Shown here: positions 52,366 through 60,298 of the stretch, piece by piece
Layout: each line of letters opens with the position of its first letter
Position numbering within the stretch: the first letter of the stretch is position 1
NCBI GenBank assembly: GCA_050287105.1
Contig: JBNKBG010000002.1
Coordinates: 1-64,000, forward strand
DNA length: 64,000 nt
Direction: 5' to 3'
DNA from: JAPHTQ01 sp050287105
GTDB taxonomy: Bacteria > Pseudomonadota > Gammaproteobacteria > Thiohalomonadales > Thiohalomonadaceae
Position numbers and translations under genes: made by a program
Notes under the pieces: model-generated
Database searches by the model: none
What the model was told of the DNA's origin: nothing
Seen by the model: the letters and a program-made list of their open reading frames with translations, nothing else

Positions 52366-53042
52366 CAGTTTTTGCTGTACTGGTAGCCGGTGCCGCGCAC
52401 CGTGTGGATACGTTGACCGCCATCCGGCAGCGGCCCCAGCTTGCGTCGAATCTGCGCCATATGGGTTTCGATGCGCCGGTCGTAGGTTTGCAGCGCACGA
52501 CCCAGACCGTCACTGGCCAGCACCTCCTTGGTAACGACCTTGCCCGCCTGCGCCACCAGCAGATGCAGCAGATTGAATTCGGCACCGGTCAGTTCCACCG
52601 GCTCGCCGGCCACTGTAACGCCGCGGCTACCGACATCCAGTTCCAGATCGCCTACCTGCAAACTCTCCGGATTGTCACCACCACCCCGACGCAGCAGGGC
52701 GCGCAACCTGGCCACCAACACCCGTGGACTACAGGGTTTGGCCACATACTCATCGGCCCCCAGTTCAAGGCCAACCACAGTATCAGTGTCCTCGCCCCTG
52801 GCCGTCAGCATCAATACCGGCGTGGCCAGCGCAGGCCGAAGCTGCTTGAGGACATCAAAGCCACTCATTCCAGGCATCATTACATCAAGGATAATCGCGT
52901 CCCACTGCTGTTCCCGCGCCCGGGCAACCCCGGCCTCGCCATCGTGCGCGCTGCTCACCTCAAACCCTTCGCTTTCCAGGTATTCGGTCAGCAACTCGCA
53001 CAGGTCGCGGTCGTCATCAATTAGCAGTATTCGCTGTTTCAT
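52365..53042 (-). CDS. CpxR-like OmpR-family response regulator
   Basis: 225 residues from the ATG at 53042. In the receiver domain the acidic pair is in LLIDDDRDL, the phosphorylation site is Asp53 (IILDVMMPG), with Thr80 and Lys102 (YVAKPCSP). The C-terminal winged helix (about 130-225) reads VELTGAEFNLLHLLVAQAGKVVTKE and ends in QRIHTVRGTGYQYSKN. It is first in a probable operon regulator-sensor-macA-ATPase-permease and is divergent from a Spy-like gene, the arrangement of cpxR/cpxP in enterics. Confidence 0.93.
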   Translation of the reverse strand: MKQRILLIDDDRDLCELLTEYLESEGFEVSSAHDGEAGVARAREQQWDAIILDVMMPGMSGFDVLKQLRPALATPVLMLTARGEDTDTVVGLELGADEYVAKPCSPRVLVARLRALLRRGGGDNPESLQVGDLELDVGSRGVTVAGEPVELTGAEFNLLHLLVAQAGKVVTKEVLASDGLGRALQTYDRRIETHMAQIRRKLGPLPDGGQRIHTVRGTGYQYSKN

Positions 53043-53093
53043 GCCCCTATGATGCGCTGTGATCGCCAATGACGAAAGGCCGGAGGTAAACCA

Positions 53094-53109
53094 TTTGCAC
53101 TTCTTTGCA
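53094..53109. promoter_or_regulatory. tandem TTTGCA repeats, candidate regulator site
   Basis: TTTGCA occurs at 53094-53099 and 53104-53109, a direct repeat with 10-bp period, in the 161-bp space between the cpxR-like and spy-like genes. OmpR-family regulators bind direct repeats of this spacing. It does not match the E. coli CpxR consensus (GTAAA pairs). Confidence 0.4.
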
Positions 53110-53203
53110 TTACTTCACTCAGCCCTGCCCAACTTTTCATGCACTACGGATAAGCTTTCATCGTCCGCTGAAAGGCGTTTATACACCTACCAGGAGTACT
53201 TAA

Positions 53204-53680
53204 ATGAAAGCATCAAATAAAACCTTAGCAGCTCTACTTGCCGCTGGCCTTACCCTCGGTGTCGCCAGCAGCGCCTTCGCCTTTGGCAGCCATGGTTACG
53301 ACTGTGATATGGGCGCACGTCAGGCATCACCAATGCGCGCACTCTATCAACTCGATACTCTGACCGATGAGCAGCGTAGCGAAATCAAGAAAATGATGAA
53401 GGAGGAGCGCAATTCATTACGCGATCTGATGGATGCGATGCAGGATAATCGTGATGCCATGCAGGATGCGATGAAAGACAATCTCAGCGCCGACAAAATT
53501 AAACCCCTGGCAAAGAAGCAGGGTGAACTGATTACCGAAATGACCATGGCACGAGCCAGAATGCGTGACCGGATCAATGCCATTCTCACTGATGAGCAAC
53601 GTGATGAACTCAGTAAAATGAAACCGCAAAAGCGCAGTGATAGTGATGATCGTAATCGTGGCGATTACTCGGGTTGGTAA
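53204..53680 (+). CDS. Spy/CpxP family periplasmic protein
   Basis: 158 residues. A signal peptide (1-26, cleavage near SAFA) precedes an all-helical cradle-like domain with two LTxxQ motifs, LTDEQRSEIKKMMKEERN and ILTDEQRDELSKM, and a Met-rich middle (MDAMQDNRDAMQDAMKDN). Spy acts as a periplasmic chaperone, and CpxP as a feedback inhibitor of CpxA. Its position divergent from a cpxRA-like pair suggests a CpxP-type role or a regulon member. AGGAG lies before the ATG. An intrinsic terminator follows. Confidence 0.88.
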   Translation: MKASNKTLAALLAAGLTLGVASSAFAFGSHGYDCDMGARQASPMRALYQLDTLTDEQRSEIKKMMKEERNSLRDLMDAMQDNRDAMQDAMKDNLSADKIKPLAKKQGELITEMTMARARMRDRINAILTDEQRDELSKMKPQKRSDSDDRNRGDYSGW

Positions 53681-53700
53681 TCGAATTCACTCGCAAACAA

Positions 53701-53726
53701 AAGGGCCGCAATGCGGCCCTTTTTTC
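53701..53726 (+). terminator. intrinsic terminator of the spy-like gene
   Basis: GGGCCGC/GCGGCCC stem (53703-53709 with 53713-53719), followed by seven T; it lies 21 bp past the stop codon. Confidence 0.92.
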
Positions 53727-53828
53727 TTAACGCTTTCTTAACTTTGAAACGGCAAAAAACCCTATATACACAGCATAAAAATGGTTAATCCTACGCTTTT
53801 ACTCAAATATTTTACCTGTGTCACAAAA

Positions 53829-53846
53829 TTGGCCGCATCCTTGCCA
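53829..53846 (+). promoter_or_regulatory. sigma-54-like promoter
   Basis: TTGGCCGCATCCTTGCCA: GG at 53831-53832 and GC at 53843-53844 with the required 10 bases between them, matching YTGGC-N8-TTGC. It lies about 90 bp upstream of the 46-residue membrane protein gene, with no other gene between. Confidence 0.5.
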
Positions 53847-53932
53847 AACGGTTCAGCGTTTTTTAAGTCACAGGGAGTAGAGTTTGAACCGTGACAGGAT
53901 GTTGTCACTTAACTACCCCCAGGAGGAATACG

Positions 53933-54073
53933 ATGAAAAAATACATCACCATGCACTACCCGGCAAAGATCGCTCGTGCACTGCGCGACGGTCTGATTAT
54001 CATCCTTGGTCTGACTGTTACCCTTGGTACCATGTTCAATTCTGAAATCACCATGTGGGTCGCAGGTGCATAG
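53933..54073 (+). CDS. 46-residue single-span membrane protein
   Basis: MKKYITMHYPAKIARALRDG forms a basic cytoplasmic start, then one membrane helix IIILGLTVTLGTMFNSEITM, ending VAGA. AGGAGGAA is five bases before the ATG, a very strong ribosome site. A sigma-54-like promoter lies upstream. No family is recognised. The topology suggests a small regulator or accessory subunit of a membrane complex, but this is a guess. Confidence 0.65.
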   Translation: MKKYITMHYPAKIARALRDGLIIILGLTVTLGTMFNSEITMWVAGA

Positions 54074-54200
54074 GCCGCAAACATTGCTGGCAGTAGGCGA
54101 TATGGAATTCACCATCCATTTTGGTAATCCCGATCGCATTGCTGCCAGTAATCAATATTATCTCTCTCATTAAGATCTGAGTCCGGCAGCCAGAGCGCCG

Positions 54201-54344
54201 TTACTCTTTATCACCCTTACCACTCTTCTCCTGCTCACCCTTTTGCTTCTTTGTCGGAGCATTCCGTCCGATTGCCGTTAGCGCCAGGGCGGAGCCAATA
54301 ACAAATAGCAATGCTAAAACCGTAAATACAATAAATATTTTCAT
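54201..54344 (-). CDS. 47-residue membrane protein with charged tail
   Basis: Translated from the ATG at 54344: an N-terminal hydrophobic helix of about 24 residues (MKIFIVFTVLALLFVIGSAL), then a Lys/Glu-rich tail (TKKQKGEQEKSGKGDKE). GGAG lies nine bases upstream. The sharp contrast between helix and tail and the clean start-stop support a real small gene, though the low length leaves doubt. Confidence 0.5.
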   Translation of the reverse strand: MKIFIVFTVLALLFVIGSALALTAIGRNAPTKKQKGEQEKSGKGDKE

Positions 54345-54436
54345 CAACAAAACTCCGACCCATATCATCTTGCCTGTTACACTATAGCGGGGTTGGCTCT
54401 CAGTTATGGAACTTTTTTATCGCAAAGGATCCTCGT

Positions 54437-54832
54437 ATGGACATATTCACGCAGTCATGGATGGAGCAGATGCTTCGACACTGGAACAGTAACCAGGGGA
54501 TCATAGAACCTTTGCAACAGGCCAGTTTCTCGGCCCGTATCGGCTACGGCTTTAAAAGTGAGCAGACAGCACGCGGCTTGCTGGTTATCGAAAATGGAAT
54601 GGCGGTCGAAGCCGGGATCTATGACGGTTCCATTCTTGACTGGGATCTACGCGCCATGCCAGAGAAATGGCATGAGTGGATCGATGGTGGATTTGGCCTG
54701 AGCCAGCTTGGTCCGGCAGTGGCGACCGGGGCGCTGCAATTCGTCGTTGGGGATTACCGGCGTATGATTCGCAACCCGGTGTTGAGCAACCCCTTTCTGC
54801 AGCACTTCGAATTGATGAGTCAGATTAATTAA
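54437..54832 (+). CDS. hypothetical protein, possibly SCP2-like
   Basis: 131 residues, soluble. QASFSARIGYGFKSEQTARGLLVIENG and a later GFGLSQLGPAVATGALQFVVGDYRRMIRNP give alternating strand and helix pattern. The latter part is loosely like sterol-carrier-protein folds (small lipid-binding domains), but I cannot support a family. It overlaps the converging kinase-like gene by eight bases. Confidence 0.55.
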   Translation: MDIFTQSWMEQMLRHWNSNQGIIEPLQQASFSARIGYGFKSEQTARGLLVIENGMAVEAGIYDGSILDWDLRAMPEKWHEWIDGGFGLSQLGPAVATGALQFVVGDYRRMIRNPVLSNPFLQHFELMSQIN

Positions 54833-56405
54833 GCTTCAGCTTTTTCACTATCTGCTGGTAGAGCAGTTCACCACTTTCAGGCAACTGCCCGCCTGTGTCT
54901 ACAGAGAGAAGATGCGCTTTTTCCTCTTCGGTAACCGGCTCCCAGTGCGCCAGTTGCTGCTCAAGGACGTTTAAATCCGCATCCGACGGACCAGCCCTGC
55001 GTTTCGCAATGCGCTGCCGCAGTACCGCTTCCTCTGCATGAAACTCCACTAACAACTTTGGCACCTTTTTCTCATCTGCCAGTCGATAGAAGCGTTGCCT
55101 CTGACCGTGCTGCAGACAGGTGGCATCGACAATAACCGGAAAGCCTGCATCCAGCACACCTGCCGCCAGTTGCTCCAGACGCGCATAGGTCTTCTCACTG
55201 GCACTGGCACTATAGATCCCTTTACCCGGTGCTGCTCTGCCGCTTTCTCCCGCCGCCATGCCATAAAGTCGCTTGCGCTCCACGTCGGAACGTATCCGTA
55301 TCGCACCCAGCCACTCCAGTAACATGCCGCTGTGTTTACTTTTCCCGGAGGCCGAAAGACCTCTGGCGATAACCAGTATCGGCTTCGAACTACCACGACA
55401 ACCTTCCGCGAATTGCAGATAGGCATTGAGCTCACTTTTCGCCGCTTCTCGTTCCGTTGCAGAGATCGCCTTTTGCCCGCTGCGTATCGCCGCGACCTTC
55501 GCTCGCACCATGGCGCGATACACCATGTAGAACGACAACAGCTTCAGTCCCTCATAGTCCCCGCTAATCTCCAGATAGGCATTGAGAAAACGCTGCGCCA
55601 GCCTCGATTCGTCCCGTTCACGCAGATCCATCACCAGAAATGCGATGTCACTGATCACATCGATCCAGCGCAAGGCCGGATTGAATTCGATACAGTCGAA
55701 GGCCACCGCCCGACCATCCACCCATGCCAGGTTGCGTAGATGCAGATCGCCATGGCATTCACGAATGTATCCATCACGTTTACGCCGCTGCAATATTGGT
55801 AGTAGTCCCTGGTAACGCTCTCGACTCCACTGCTCCAGCAGGTTGAGTCTTTCAGCCCGGTGTCGGTCGTGCAAATGCTCACGGATCTGCACAAAGTTTT
55901 CCGCCATCGGTTGCCACACCTGCTGCGGCTCACCAAATTCACTCTCAGCTGTCGCCTGCGCAGCGTGTTGATGGAACTCAGCGACCATACGGGCAAAGAC
56001 GTCGATCATCGCTGCGCTGAGTTCACCGCGCTGTAGTACCCGATCCAGTTGTGCTTCCTGGGGAAAGCGATGCATCTTAACGGCATATTCGAAAACACCT
56101 TCATCAGTATCCAGTTTTGGCCTTTCCGCGGTTCCACCGATACCCACTACCGCCAGATAGATCTCAGGGGCCAACCTTCGATTAAGACGCAACTCCTCGG
56201 CACAGCAGAAGTGACGTTTTTCCAGTGTTGAGAAATCGAGAAAACCCAGATTGACCGGTTTTTTGATTTTGTAGACGTAGTCACCGGCGAGAATGACCCA
56301 GGAGATATGGGTCTCGATCAGTTCACGCTCTACAGCGGGATGATCAAAACAGGGCTGCTGTAGCAGCGCGTTGATCAGTGTCGGCAGATTTGCTGTTGTT
56401 TGCAT
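54825..56405 (-). CDS. fusion protein: aminoglycoside-phosphotransferase-like domain plus P-loop kinase
   Basis: 526 residues. The N-terminal part (about 1-320) is kinase-fold with the catalytic loop IRECHGDLHLRNLAWVDG (HxDLHxxN) and the metal-binding FDCIEFNPALRWIDVISD. The C-terminal part (about 340-510) is a P-loop NTPase of the gluconate-kinase/zeta-toxin-like group with ARGLSASGKSKHSGML. The combination is known as a conserved bifunctional family in proteobacteria (COG2187 with COG0645). The substrate is unknown. There are no toxin-antitoxin neighbours, so it should not be read as a zeta toxin. Confidence 0.87.
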   Translation of the reverse strand: MQTTANLPTLINALLQQPCFDHPAVERELIETHISWVILAGDYVYKIKKPVNLGFLDFSTLEKRHFCCAEELRLNRRLAPEIYLAVVGIGGTAERPKLDTDEGVFEYAVKMHRFPQEAQLDRVLQRGELSAAMIDVFARMVAEFHQHAAQATAESEFGEPQQVWQPMAENFVQIREHLHDRHRAERLNLLEQWSRERYQGLLPILQRRKRDGYIRECHGDLHLRNLAWVDGRAVAFDCIEFNPALRWIDVISDIAFLVMDLRERDESRLAQRFLNAYLEISGDYEGLKLLSFYMVYRAMVRAKVAAIRSGQKAISATEREAAKSELNAYLQFAEGCRGSSKPILVIARGLSASGKSKHSGMLLEWLGAIRIRSDVERKRLYGMAAGESGRAAPGKGIYSASASEKTYARLEQLAAGVLDAGFPVIVDATCLQHGQRQRFYRLADEKKVPKLLVEFHAEEAVLRQRIAKRRAGPSDADLNVLEQQLAHWEPVTEEEKAHLLSVDTGGQLPESGELLYQQIVKKLKLN

Positions 56406-56428
56406 CGGCGTCCCCTGCCCCGCTACGG

Positions 56429-56794
56429 CTAACGGGACAGATGAAGGAAGGGCAATATGGACAGGTATAGCACGGCAGCGATAGCTAGCAGGTAGATCAG
56501 CATCTGCAGAGGACGTGAACGGAGTCGATCCAGCCAGCCCTCCAGTTGCCCCGCCGCTTTCAGGCGCTCGTACTCTTCACGGGCATAGCGGTAGCGCTGC
56601 TGCTGATATTGGTCGAGTAGTTCATTGGCCTGTTGCCATTGCGTCTCGTCGCGCAGCCAGAATGCGGCCAACGAGATCCCCCAGCGACCGGCAGAGGTTT
56701 CATAGTAGTCAATGGCATGTTCTTCCAGACGGTCGCGCATCTCCTGGGCTTCATCCTCGGGCACACCGTTGAGCTTGTATAACAGCCGCGCCAT
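56429..56794 (-). CDS. DUF6164-type small membrane protein
   Basis: 121 residues. The N terminus MARLLYKLNGVPEDEAQEMRDRLEEH and SAGRWGISLAAFWL form a ferredoxin-like soluble domain (DUF6164-like). A helical linker (QQQRYRYAREEYERLKAAG) and one C-terminal membrane span (LQMLIYLLAIAAVLYLSILPFLHL) follow. Its start codon shares a base with the stop of the thioesterase gene, so the two are coupled. The function is unknown. Confidence 0.78.
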   Translation of the reverse strand: MARLLYKLNGVPEDEAQEMRDRLEEHAIDYYETSAGRWGISLAAFWLRDETQWQQANELLDQYQQQRYRYAREEYERLKAAGQLEGWLDRLRSRPLQMLIYLLAIAAVLYLSILPFLHLSR

Positions 56795-57195
56795 TACGCT
56801 TCCAGGTAACGATCCAGTTCAGCCGGGATCTCGGGGCGTCCACGCGTATTGAGTGCCGTACCGATAACCTTGGCGTTCATAACCAGCTTGTTATCTGCGA
56901 CACGATAGATGTCCTGGTAAAAAGCAAACTTGAGTTTCGATTCACGTTTCAGGTTGACGCTGATAACAAACGCATCACCAGAAGCGAGCGGAAATTTGTA
57001 ATCCAGCTCGGCACGCACCACGACCAGGTTGATCCCATCCTTCGCCAGGGCGGCAAAATCGATACCGATCTGTTTGAGAAAAACATGGCGGGCATGTTCC
57101 AGATAGTTCTGGTAGACACCATTGTTTACGATGCCCTGTATATCGCACTCGTAATCACGTACGTGCATCTCCAGGGTGAAGCTGTCGCCTTCCAT
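56794..57195 (-). CDS. acyl-CoA thioesterase, 4HBT/hotdog fold (YbgC-like)
   Basis: 133 residues from the ATG at 57195, which follows GGAGA by eight bases; an upstream in-frame start would add 29 residues outside the fold. RDYECDIQGIVNNGVYQNYLEHARHVFL is the hotdog signature with the catalytic Asp equivalent at the DIQGIVNN position. NLVVVRAELDYKFPLASGDAFVISV follows. It probably hydrolyses short or aromatic acyl-CoA. Its stop overlaps the next gene by one base. Confidence 0.87.
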   Translation of the reverse strand: MEGDSFTLEMHVRDYECDIQGIVNNGVYQNYLEHARHVFLKQIGIDFAALAKDGINLVVVRAELDYKFPLASGDAFVISVNLKRESKLKFAFYQDIYRVADNKLVMNAKVIGTALNTRGRPEIPAELDRYLEA

Positions 57196-57238
57196 TCTGG
57201 TTTCTCCGTATGATTTGATTTCGTTTATGTACGCAATT

Positions 57239-58138
57239 CTAGCGTTTTTCCCATGGGGGTTCGTCACCCAGCCGTTCTGCAAGAAAGTCGATCAGCAGAC
57301 GCACGCGCTGCGGCAGGTGTCGCCGCGAGGGATAGAGCGCATAGGCCGCACTCTCCTCCGTATGGTAGTCACTTAACACCTCCTGCAATTGCCCGGAGGC
57401 CAGTTCACGGTAACAGATAAAGCGTGGCATCACCGCAATCCCCAGCCCGTTCAACGCTGCCTGCAACAGCACATCGCCATTGTTGGCGCGCATACGAATG
57501 GTCGGGCGGGCAATGTGTTCCTTTCCTGCCGAATCGATAAGGCACCATTGCCGCTGCTCGGCCACATTGGCATAGCTTAAACCCTGATGCTCGTTCAACG
57601 CCTCCGGCGTGCGCGGTACGCCGTGTCGTTCCAGGTAGGCCGGACTGGCACAGAGCAGGGTACTGATCGGTGCCAAACGTTTCGCCACCAGGCTGGAATC
57701 ATTCAGGTTACCGATGCGGATTGCCAGATCGACGCCTTCCCGCAGGATGTCGATATAGCGATCCTCCAGGTCCAGATCCAGCCGTACACCGGGATGGCGT
57801 TGCATGAACTCCCCAAGCAGCGGCCACAACGGCAGTGAAAGCGGCGCCGCCATGCGCACCAGCCCCTGCACCTCACGCTGCTCGTTGATCAGACTGTTTT
57901 CGAGTTCCGCCACCTCGTCGAGGATACGCAAACAGCGTTCATAAAAGACGCGACCCTCTTCGGTAAGCCCCATACGCCGCGTGGTACGGCGCAGCAGTTC
58001 CACCCCGAGGCGATTCTCCAGCTCCTGCAAACGGCGACTTACCGCCGACTTGGCGATCCCCAGACGCTCGGCGGCGGCACTGATCCCGGCGCTCTCCACT
58101 ACCCGGACAAAGGTCTGCATTTCGTCAAAACGGTCCAT
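57239..58138 (-). CDS. LysR-family transcriptional regulator
   Basis: 299 residues from the ATG at 58138. The helix-turn-helix is ISAAAERLGIAKSAVSRRLQELENRLGVELLRRTTRRMGLTEEG. The effector domain (about 90-295) includes VRMAAPLSLPLWPLLGEFMQRHPGVRLDLDLEDRYIDILREGVDLAIRIG. This is the CrgA/QseD-like group often found divergent from pirin or quinone-reductase genes. It is divergent from the pirin gene here and likely controls it through the palindrome at 58143. Confidence 0.92.
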   Translation of the reverse strand: MDRFDEMQTFVRVVESAGISAAAERLGIAKSAVSRRLQELENRLGVELLRRTTRRMGLTEEGRVFYERCLRILDEVAELENSLINEQREVQGLVRMAAPLSLPLWPLLGEFMQRHPGVRLDLDLEDRYIDILREGVDLAIRIGNLNDSSLVAKRLAPISTLLCASPAYLERHGVPRTPEALNEHQGLSYANVAEQRQWCLIDSAGKEHIARPTIRMRANNGDVLLQAALNGLGIAVMPRFICYRELASGQLQEVLSDYHTEESAAYALYPSRRHLPQRVRLLIDFLAERLGDEPPWEKR

Positions 58139-58142
58139 CATT

Positions 58143-58159
58143 GTTCTCAATATTAGAAC
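58143..58159. promoter_or_regulatory. palindromic candidate LysR operator
   Basis: GTTCT-N7-AGAAC, a perfect inverted repeat four bases from the LysR start codon and 83 bp from the pirin start. It fits the T-N11-A logic of LysR sites and suggests autoregulation. Confidence 0.5.
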
Positions 58160-58241
58160 GGTGTGTTCACAATTATCGCCTTTATTCTGATATGCGCAAC
58201 ACCATACTATGCATAAGCCACGAATAACCGAGGAAAATAGT

Positions 58242-59105
58242 ATGTCGGAAACCAAGCTGCCCACCCGTAATGTCGCCCAGATCGTCCATGGCCGCGAAAC
58301 ATCGGACGGCGCCGGGGTGCGTCTGCGCCGCATCATTGGCAGCCCGGAGCTCAATATGCTCGACCCGTTCCTGTTACTCGATGCCTTTCGCTCCGACGAT
58401 CCGGATGACTACATCGCCGGTTTTCCCCCCCATCCCCATCGCGGCTTCGAAACGGTGACCTACCTGCTGGCCGGTTGCATGCAACATCGAGACAGCGCCG
58501 GTCATGCCGGAATCCTGCGCGCCGGTGGCGTGCAGTGGATGACCGCCGGGCGTGGTATCGAACACTCCGAGATGCCCAGGCAGGAGAACGGCCTGCTCTC
58601 CGGCTTCCAGCTCTGGGTCAACCTGCCCGCTGGACAGAAGATGGAACCACCCCGTTACCAGGAATACGAACCGGAACAGATCCCACTGGAACAACACGAT
58701 GACGGCACCGCAATACGGGTAATTGCGGGAACCACTGCGGGGGGGACACAGGGTCCAGTACATCAAATTACCGCCCAGCCGATCTATTTCGACGTCACGC
58801 TACCGGCCGGCGTGCGCTTCGAGGAGACGATCCCGAAAGGCCATAACGCCTTCGTCTACCTCATCGAGGGTGAACTGAAGATTGGTGACGCAGCGGTTGA
58901 GTCCCACATTCTTGCTGTACTCAGCGATGGCACATCGCTGCAGGCCGATGCCGGAGCGGATGGCGCCCGCTTCCTGCTGATTGCGGGTAAGCCGTTCAAT
59001 GAGCCGGTGGCCCGTTCCGGCCCCTTCGTCATGAATACCCCTGAGGAGATCCAGCAGGCCTATAGCGATTACCGCCGCGGCGATTTCGGCCACGTGGCAG
59101 GGTGA
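58242..59105 (+). CDS. pirin family protein
   Basis: 287 residues, double cupin. The metal-binding motif in the N-terminal cupin is PPHPHRGFETVTYLLAG with further His in MQHRDSAGH and a Glu in RGIEHSEMP. LSGFQLWVNLPAGQKMEPPRYQEY is the pirin signature. Bacterial pirins include quercetinases and redox sensors; the role here is unknown. GAGG eight bases before the ATG at 58242 supports this start. The LysR gene is divergent, and a cytochrome b561 gene follows directly. Confidence 0.93.
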   Translation: MSETKLPTRNVAQIVHGRETSDGAGVRLRRIIGSPELNMLDPFLLLDAFRSDDPDDYIAGFPPHPHRGFETVTYLLAGCMQHRDSAGHAGILRAGGVQWMTAGRGIEHSEMPRQENGLLSGFQLWVNLPAGQKMEPPRYQEYEPEQIPLEQHDDGTAIRVIAGTTAGGTQGPVHQITAQPIYFDVTLPAGVRFEETIPKGHNAFVYLIEGELKIGDAAVESHILAVLSDGTSLQADAGADGARFLLIAGKPFNEPVARSGPFVMNTPEEIQQAYSDYRRGDFGHVAG

Positions 59106-59106
59106 T

Positions 59107-59658
59107 ATGCCGATGCGATGGCAAAACACAGCATCGAACTGGGGGGCCGGGGCCATCGCCCTGCACTGGCTGACCGCGCTGGTGGTCTTCGCCATGTTTG
59201 GCCTCGGCCTCTACATGACCGACCTCAACCTCTATCACCCCTGGTACCACAAGGCACCACACCTGCACCGCAGTGTCGGCGTACTGATGTTTATCGCCAC
59301 GCTGATGCGTCTGGGCTGGCGCCTGTGGAATCCACCGCCCTCCCCATTGGCCAACCACCTGTGGTGGGAAAAATTGCTCGCCCGCCTGATGCACGGGGCG
59401 CTCTACCTGCTGCTGTTCGCGGTGATGCTTAGCGGTTACCTGATCTCCACCGCTGATGGTCGTGCGGTTGATGTTTTTAACTGGTTTAGCGTTCCCGCCA
59501 CGCTTAGCGGACTGGAAGAACAGGAGGATGTTGCCGGTACGGTTCATCTGCTTCTGGCATCAAGCCTGATCGCATTCGCCCTAATACATGCGGGTGCGGC
59601 CTTTAAACACCACTTCATCGACCGGGATCGCACCCTGCTGCGCATGCTCGGATTGTGA
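59107..59658 (+). CDS. cytochrome b561 family protein
   Basis: 183 residues with four membrane spans and the four haem-ligating His: in ALHWLTALVV (near residue 19), PHLHRSVGVL (near 53), ARLMHGALYLL (near 94) and HLLLASSLIAFALIHAGAAFKHHF (near 147-165). The haem b relays electrons across the inner membrane. It is one base past the pirin gene and overlaps the yceI-side frame, so pirin-cybB-yceI form one operon, a pairing (cybB with yceI) common in proteobacteria. Confidence 0.92.
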   Translation: MPMRWQNTASNWGAGAIALHWLTALVVFAMFGLGLYMTDLNLYHPWYHKAPHLHRSVGVLMFIATLMRLGWRLWNPPPSPLANHLWWEKLLARLMHGALYLLLFAVMLSGYLISTADGRAVDVFNWFSVPATLSGLEEQEDVAGTVHLLLASSLIAFALIHAGAAFKHHFIDRDRTLLRMLGL

Positions 59659-59681
59659 ACAACCAAGAGAGGAGCATCACC

Positions 59682-60257
59682 ATGAAAAAACGACTTTTTA
59701 GCCTGCTGTTACTGGGCTTTATCGCCACCCCCTTTGCCGTGCAGGCGGAGGATTATGTCATCGACACAAAAAATGCCCACGCCTTTATCCAGTTCCGCAT
59801 TCAGCATCTGGGTTATAGCTGGCTCTATGGGCGTTTCAACGATTTCCAGGGTGAGTTTAGTTACGACGAGAAGCATCCGGAAAAGGCCCGGGTAGCGGTC
59901 AGCCTGAAAACCGCGAGCATCGATACCAACCATGCCGAGCGTGACAAACATCTACGCAGCAAGGATTTTTTCGACGTCACAAAATTCCCTGAGTCGAAAT
60001 TTGTCAGTACCAGCTATGACTCCAGTGGCGAGGGGAAGGGCGTATTGAAGGGCAATCTGACCCTGCACGGTGTGACCAAACCGATCACGGTTGAGGTGAC
60101 CCAGATTGGCACCGGCCCCGATCCCTGGGGGGGTTACCGTCGTGGCTTTTATGGCAGCACCACCATCACTCTGGCCGACTTCGGTATGACCTATAACCTG
60201 GGCCCCGCTTCCACCAGGGCTGAGCTACAGCTCTCTCTTGAAGGGGTGCGGAAGTAG
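59682..60257 (+). CDS. YceI family periplasmic lipocalin-like protein
   Basis: 191 residues from the ATG at 59682, preceded by GAGAGGAG. A signal peptide (1-23, cleavage after VQA) and the YceI fold are visible: YVIDTKNAHAFIQFRIQHLGYSWLYGRFNDFQGEF, DTNHAERDKHLRSKDFFDVTKFPESKFVSTSY and GNLTLHGVTKPITVEVTQIG. YceI proteins bind isoprenoids in a beta barrel. It is last in the pirin operon, followed by a UUCG-type terminator. Confidence 0.93.
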   Translation: MKKRLFSLLLLGFIATPFAVQAEDYVIDTKNAHAFIQFRIQHLGYSWLYGRFNDFQGEFSYDEKHPEKARVAVSLKTASIDTNHAERDKHLRSKDFFDVTKFPESKFVSTSYDSSGEGKGVLKGNLTLHGVTKPITVEVTQIGTGPDPWGGYRRGFYGSTTITLADFGMTYNLGPASTRAELQLSLEGVRK

Positions 60258-60274
60258 TTGCTGCACCGCTGACC

Positions 60275-60298
60275 GGCCGCCTTCGGGCGGCCTTTTTT
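60275..60298. terminator. UUCG-loop intrinsic terminator
   Basis: GGCCGCC-TTCG-GGCGGCC (60275-60292) followed by TTTTTTA on the plus strand. The converging hybrid kinase stop codon lies in this T tract. Confidence 0.93.

Noticed and set aside
54825..56405. Zeta-toxin or aminoglycoside resistance enzyme
   Set aside because: The fusion of APH-like and P-loop kinase domains is a conserved chromosomal family with no antitoxin or resistance context here.
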